This document shows positions 13,959-16,036 of a DNA stretch of 16,036 nucleotides, one piece after another. The stretch is taken from the NCBI GenBank assembly GCA_900546445.1, contig URCV01000043.1, forward strand, positions 1-16,036, in the 5' to 3' direction. How positions within the stretch are numbered: position 1 is the first letter of the stretch; each line of letters begins with the position of its first letter. The notes beneath the pieces were generated by a model that saw only the letters and a list, made by a program, of their open reading frames with translations, searched no databases and was not told where the DNA came from. The position numbers and the translations under genes are program-made. This DNA is from an uncultured Bacteroidales bacterium. GTDB taxonomy: Bacteria; Bacteroidota; Bacteroidia; Bacteroidales; UBA932.

Positions 13959-15996
13959 AATGAACAATATTATTTTTTGCATTGCGTTAGTCACGGCTCT
14001 AATGGGCTGTGTCCACACCGGCCCGTCTGAGGGTCCCGACGTCCCGTCGGCCCCGCAGACCGAATGCCGGTGGGACTTCGACTCCGTCGAAGGGTGGGCA
14101 TACGCCCACCAGGACACAGCCTCCATCTCCCAGTGGTCCATAGAAAACGGCAGCCTCTATCTTCGCACACGCGCCCACACCAGAGACCGCTCGAAAATGT
14201 ACACCACTCGTAACGACTTCCAAAGCGGCGAATACACTTGGCGCATATTCGTAACTAACATTAAACCTTACGAGCAAGTAAGCATAGGCGGATTCATCTA
14301 TCAGGACGACGAACACGAAATAGACTTCGAAATAGGCTACGGCACTAAGGCCGCACGTGAAGAATACGGTGCCTCCGACGGAGAACTCCTGGCCTGTATG
14401 ACAAACCAAGGCCACCCATTCTCCTCATCCTATGTCCCGATCACTCCCGGCTGGCATACCTTCACGATAAAGCTTGAGGAAAAAGGCGAAAACTACTTGG
14501 CGCACTGGATTATAGACGATGTCAGCCGACAGAGTCTTCCCTTGGACTTCGGCCCTAAGGACGCCCGATTTACCATAATGTGCAGCGTGGAAAACCTTCT
14601 CTTCATGGGTGAAAAGATTCCGGAGAACGACAATTACGCCCGCTTCGACTACGTCTCTTTCAAAGGACGCGTCACCGGCGAATATGAACCCGGCGAAGAA
14701 AACGTATCCAAAAGCTTCAAGGTCAGCGGCGACTTTCCGTCTACGGACAAGACGCAGGCTAATGTCTTCGCAAACGGAAAAAGTTTCACATTCACCTATT
14801 CCGCAGCCACTTCCACTCTCGAAGGTGCTGCGAAGGAAGCCTCCGACTACTACGCACTCTATCCATTTGACGTGCACGCAAGCGCCGGAACGATTGGCAT
14901 AACAAGCAGTCTGGGAACCGGCACTGTGGCAGCTACGAGCGCAGACGGCACGAAAATGCTGTCGGTAGCGAAAGCGGCCGGGGAGGAATTGGCATTCACA
15001 AATGTACTGTCGACTATCGAATTCTCACTTCCGGATGCACTTTCGAAGGTGAGCGAGATTACCCTGAGCGCCGACGGAATCAGCGGGAATTGCACCGTAG
15101 ATATGGACGATTACGAAGTTTATGCTTCCGGAAAGGAGCTTAAGGTCAGCGCACCGAACGGAGTCTTCGCCACAGGCAGAAATTACTACGCAGCCATCCC
15201 GGCTAAAAACTATAAATCACTGAAAGTCACCATTAAAAATGATGACGATGTCGTAGAGCTCGAAAAGACGGAGCTTAAGGCAAAACGTGGTGCGATATTA
15301 TCTTTAGGTGAACTGAAAGTCGAGCAGGAAGATGTATGGAGGGAGACTCGATGGGACTTCGACAATGGCATCGACGGATGGTATTATTACACTCACACGA
15401 CTAATCCGAGCGAATCTTGCTATAGCATAACGGACGGAATGGTAAAGATCTGGACGAATGCCAACACTATGGAGAGGAACAAACTCCACACCATCGCAAA
15501 AAGCTTTACGGAGGGTATCTACACTTTTCGCACTTACGTTACGCCTATCGCGGCAGGAGAAAAGTGCAGCATAGGAGCCTTCATCTATAGCGATGACTCT
15601 CACGAGATAGACTTCGAAATAGGCTACGGCACGAAGGCTGCGCGCGAAGGTTGTGGGGCTAAAGCGGACGAGATGGTCGCTTGCATGACAAACCAAGGTC
15701 TTCCATTCAACTCCACGTACACTCCTATTAGCGTAGGATGGCACGACCTAACTCTCTGTCTTACCGTAGTAAACGGGAAATACCAGGTAGAATGGTATAT
15801 CGACTCAGAGTTGAAAAAGACACTCAATGTCAAGTTCGGCCCTGAAACCAGATTTCTCATAAGTATAAGCGTGGAGAACCTGGAGTTTATGGGCGAAAAA
15901 ATTCCGACACACACAAACTACGCACTATTTGATTATGTATCATATAAAAAGAAAATAACAGTTCCTATGTTTGAAAACCAAATAAAAATGGAGTGA
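13951..15996 (+). CDS. Surface lipoprotein with two GH16-like modules flanking a fimbrillin-like segment
   Basis: A 681-residue lipoprotein, third gene of the susCD operon. The ATG at 13951 overlaps the susD stop (ATGAGTAA) and gives MSK before the hydrophobic segment; the later ATG at 13960 lacks the needed positive charge. The lipobox cysteine is Cys20. Module 1 (about 38-240) and module 2 (about 465-667) are homologous concanavalin/jelly-roll domains, each with HEIDFEIGYGTKAARE (122-137 and 551-566). EIDFE fits the GH16 active-site pattern E-x-D-x-E, and the downstream WH-x(11-16)-W-x-I-D pattern is GH16-like. The middle (about 250-460) resembles a fimbrillin-like sandwich (YYALYPFD, 300-307; YYAAIPAKN, 412-420). 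GH16 enzymes cleave beta-1,3/1,4-glucans or marine galactans, but the usual tryptophan-rich platform near the motif is missing, so glycan binding is equally possible. The family assignment is by eye. Confidence 0.75.
   Translation: MSKMNNIIFCIALVTALMGCVHTGPSEGPDVPSAPQTECRWDFDSVEGWAYAHQDTASISQWSIENGSLYLRTRAHTRDRSKMYTTRNDFQSGEYTWRIFVTNIKPYEQVSIGGFIYQDDEHEIDFEIGYGTKAAREEYGASDGELLACMTNQGHPFSSSYVPITPGWHTFTIKLEEKGENYLAHWIIDDVSRQSLPLDFGPKDARFTIMCSVENLLFMGEKIPENDNYARFDYVSFKGRVTGEYEPGEENVSKSFKVSGDFPSTDKTQANVFANGKSFTFTYSAATSTLEGAAKEASDYYALYPFDVHASAGTIGITSSLGTGTVAATSADGTKMLSVAKAAGEELAFTNVLSTIEFSLPDALSKVSEITLSADGISGNCTVDMDDYEVYASGKELKVSAPNGVFATGRNYYAAIPAKNYKSLKVTIKNDDDVVELEKTELKAKRGAILSLGELKVEQEDVWRETRWDFDNGIDGWYYYTHTTNPSESCYSITDGMVKIWTNANTMERNKLHTIAKSFTEGIYTFRTYVTPIAAGEKCSIGAFIYSDDSHEIDFEIGYGTKAAREGCGAKADEMVACMTNQGLPFNSTYTPISVGWHDLTLCLTVVNGKYQVEWYIDSELKKTLNVKFGPETRFLISISVENLEFMGEKIPTHTNYALFDYVSYKKKITVPMFENQIKME
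14062..14670 (+). repeat. First copy of a duplicated GH16-like module
   Basis: This codes for residues about 38-240 of the third susCD-operon protein. It matches the second copy at 15343-15951 along its length: WDFD near the start, KMYT/KLHT, the identical 16-residue HEIDFE segment, ACMTNQG-x-PF, and VEN-L-x-FMGEKIP near the end. At the DNA level, runs such as ATAGACTTCGAAATAGGCTA are identical between copies. Confidence 0.8.
15343..15951 (+). repeat. Second copy of the duplicated GH16-like module
   Basis: This codes for residues about 465-667 and is homologous to 14062-14670, offset by 429 codons. Synonymous changes are common between the copies while the core motif is unchanged, which points to an old duplication kept under selection rather than a recent one. 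Confidence 0.8.
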
Positions 15997-16036
15997 GCTT
16001 CCGAGAAGCTCATGAGGAGCGCTCTCAGGGGTTCCG
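15994..16036 (+). other. Palindrome-rich end of the window, possible start of a further gene
   Basis: TGAGCTT (15994-16000, including the stop codon) pairs with AAGCTCA (16006-16012) across a 5-base loop. It is followed by the palindromes CTCATGAG (16009-16016) and GAGCGCTC (16017-16024). No T-run follows, so a terminator is not supported. An ATG at 16013 is open to the edge, but eight codons are too few to call a gene. Confidence 0.3.

Overview
The window comes from the chromosome of a member of the Bacteroidales (phylum Bacteroidota). Four things support this: a SusC/SusD pair, a propeller/Y_Y_Y/AraC regulator, fimbrillin-like and BACON-containing lipoproteins, and promoters of the Bacteroidota type (TTTG-N19-20-TAnnTTTG), two of which match the consensus perfectly. 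Shine-Dalgarno sequences are weak or absent, as is usual in this phylum. The species cannot be named from the sequence.

Left part (1-2891). The tail of an Rpn-family (PD-(D/E)XK) nuclease enters from the left on the + strand and ends at a good terminator. A 260-bp convergent intergenic stretch follows, packed with hairpins, including a terminator for the opposite strand. On the minus strand there is then a two-gene unit: a 52-residue peptide with a YEAP motif, and a 666-residue fimbrillin-like lipoprotein with a BACON domain. Its promoter is perfect in both elements and overlaps an 8-bp inverted repeat that looks like an operator.

Middle part (2892-6515). A monoacylglycerol-lipase-like alpha/beta hydrolase and the DNA polymerase III delta subunit (holA) are co-oriented on the minus strand, 6 bp apart. 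Divergent from the hydrolase, across about 40 bp, is glycerol kinase (glpK). The hydrolase could release glycerol that GlpK then phosphorylates. A tRNA-Gln(TTG) with its own promoter and terminator follows.

Right part (6512-16036). This is a compact glycan-utilisation locus. A membrane-anchored regulator (beta-propeller, Y_Y_Y, one TM segment, AraC helix-turn-helix, no histidine kinase or receiver) is divergent from susC, susD and a third lipoprotein gene. Spacing (12 bp, then an 8-bp overlap) indicates one operon. The third protein is the most unusual object here: two very similar GH16/concanavalin-like modules, each with an ExDxE motif, flank a fimbrillin-like middle segment. The model is that the regulator senses a glycan in the periplasm and activates the operon, the surface proteins (SusD and the two-module lipoprotein) capture or cleave the glycan, and SusC imports it. 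No other degradative enzyme is visible, and the operon may continue past the right edge.
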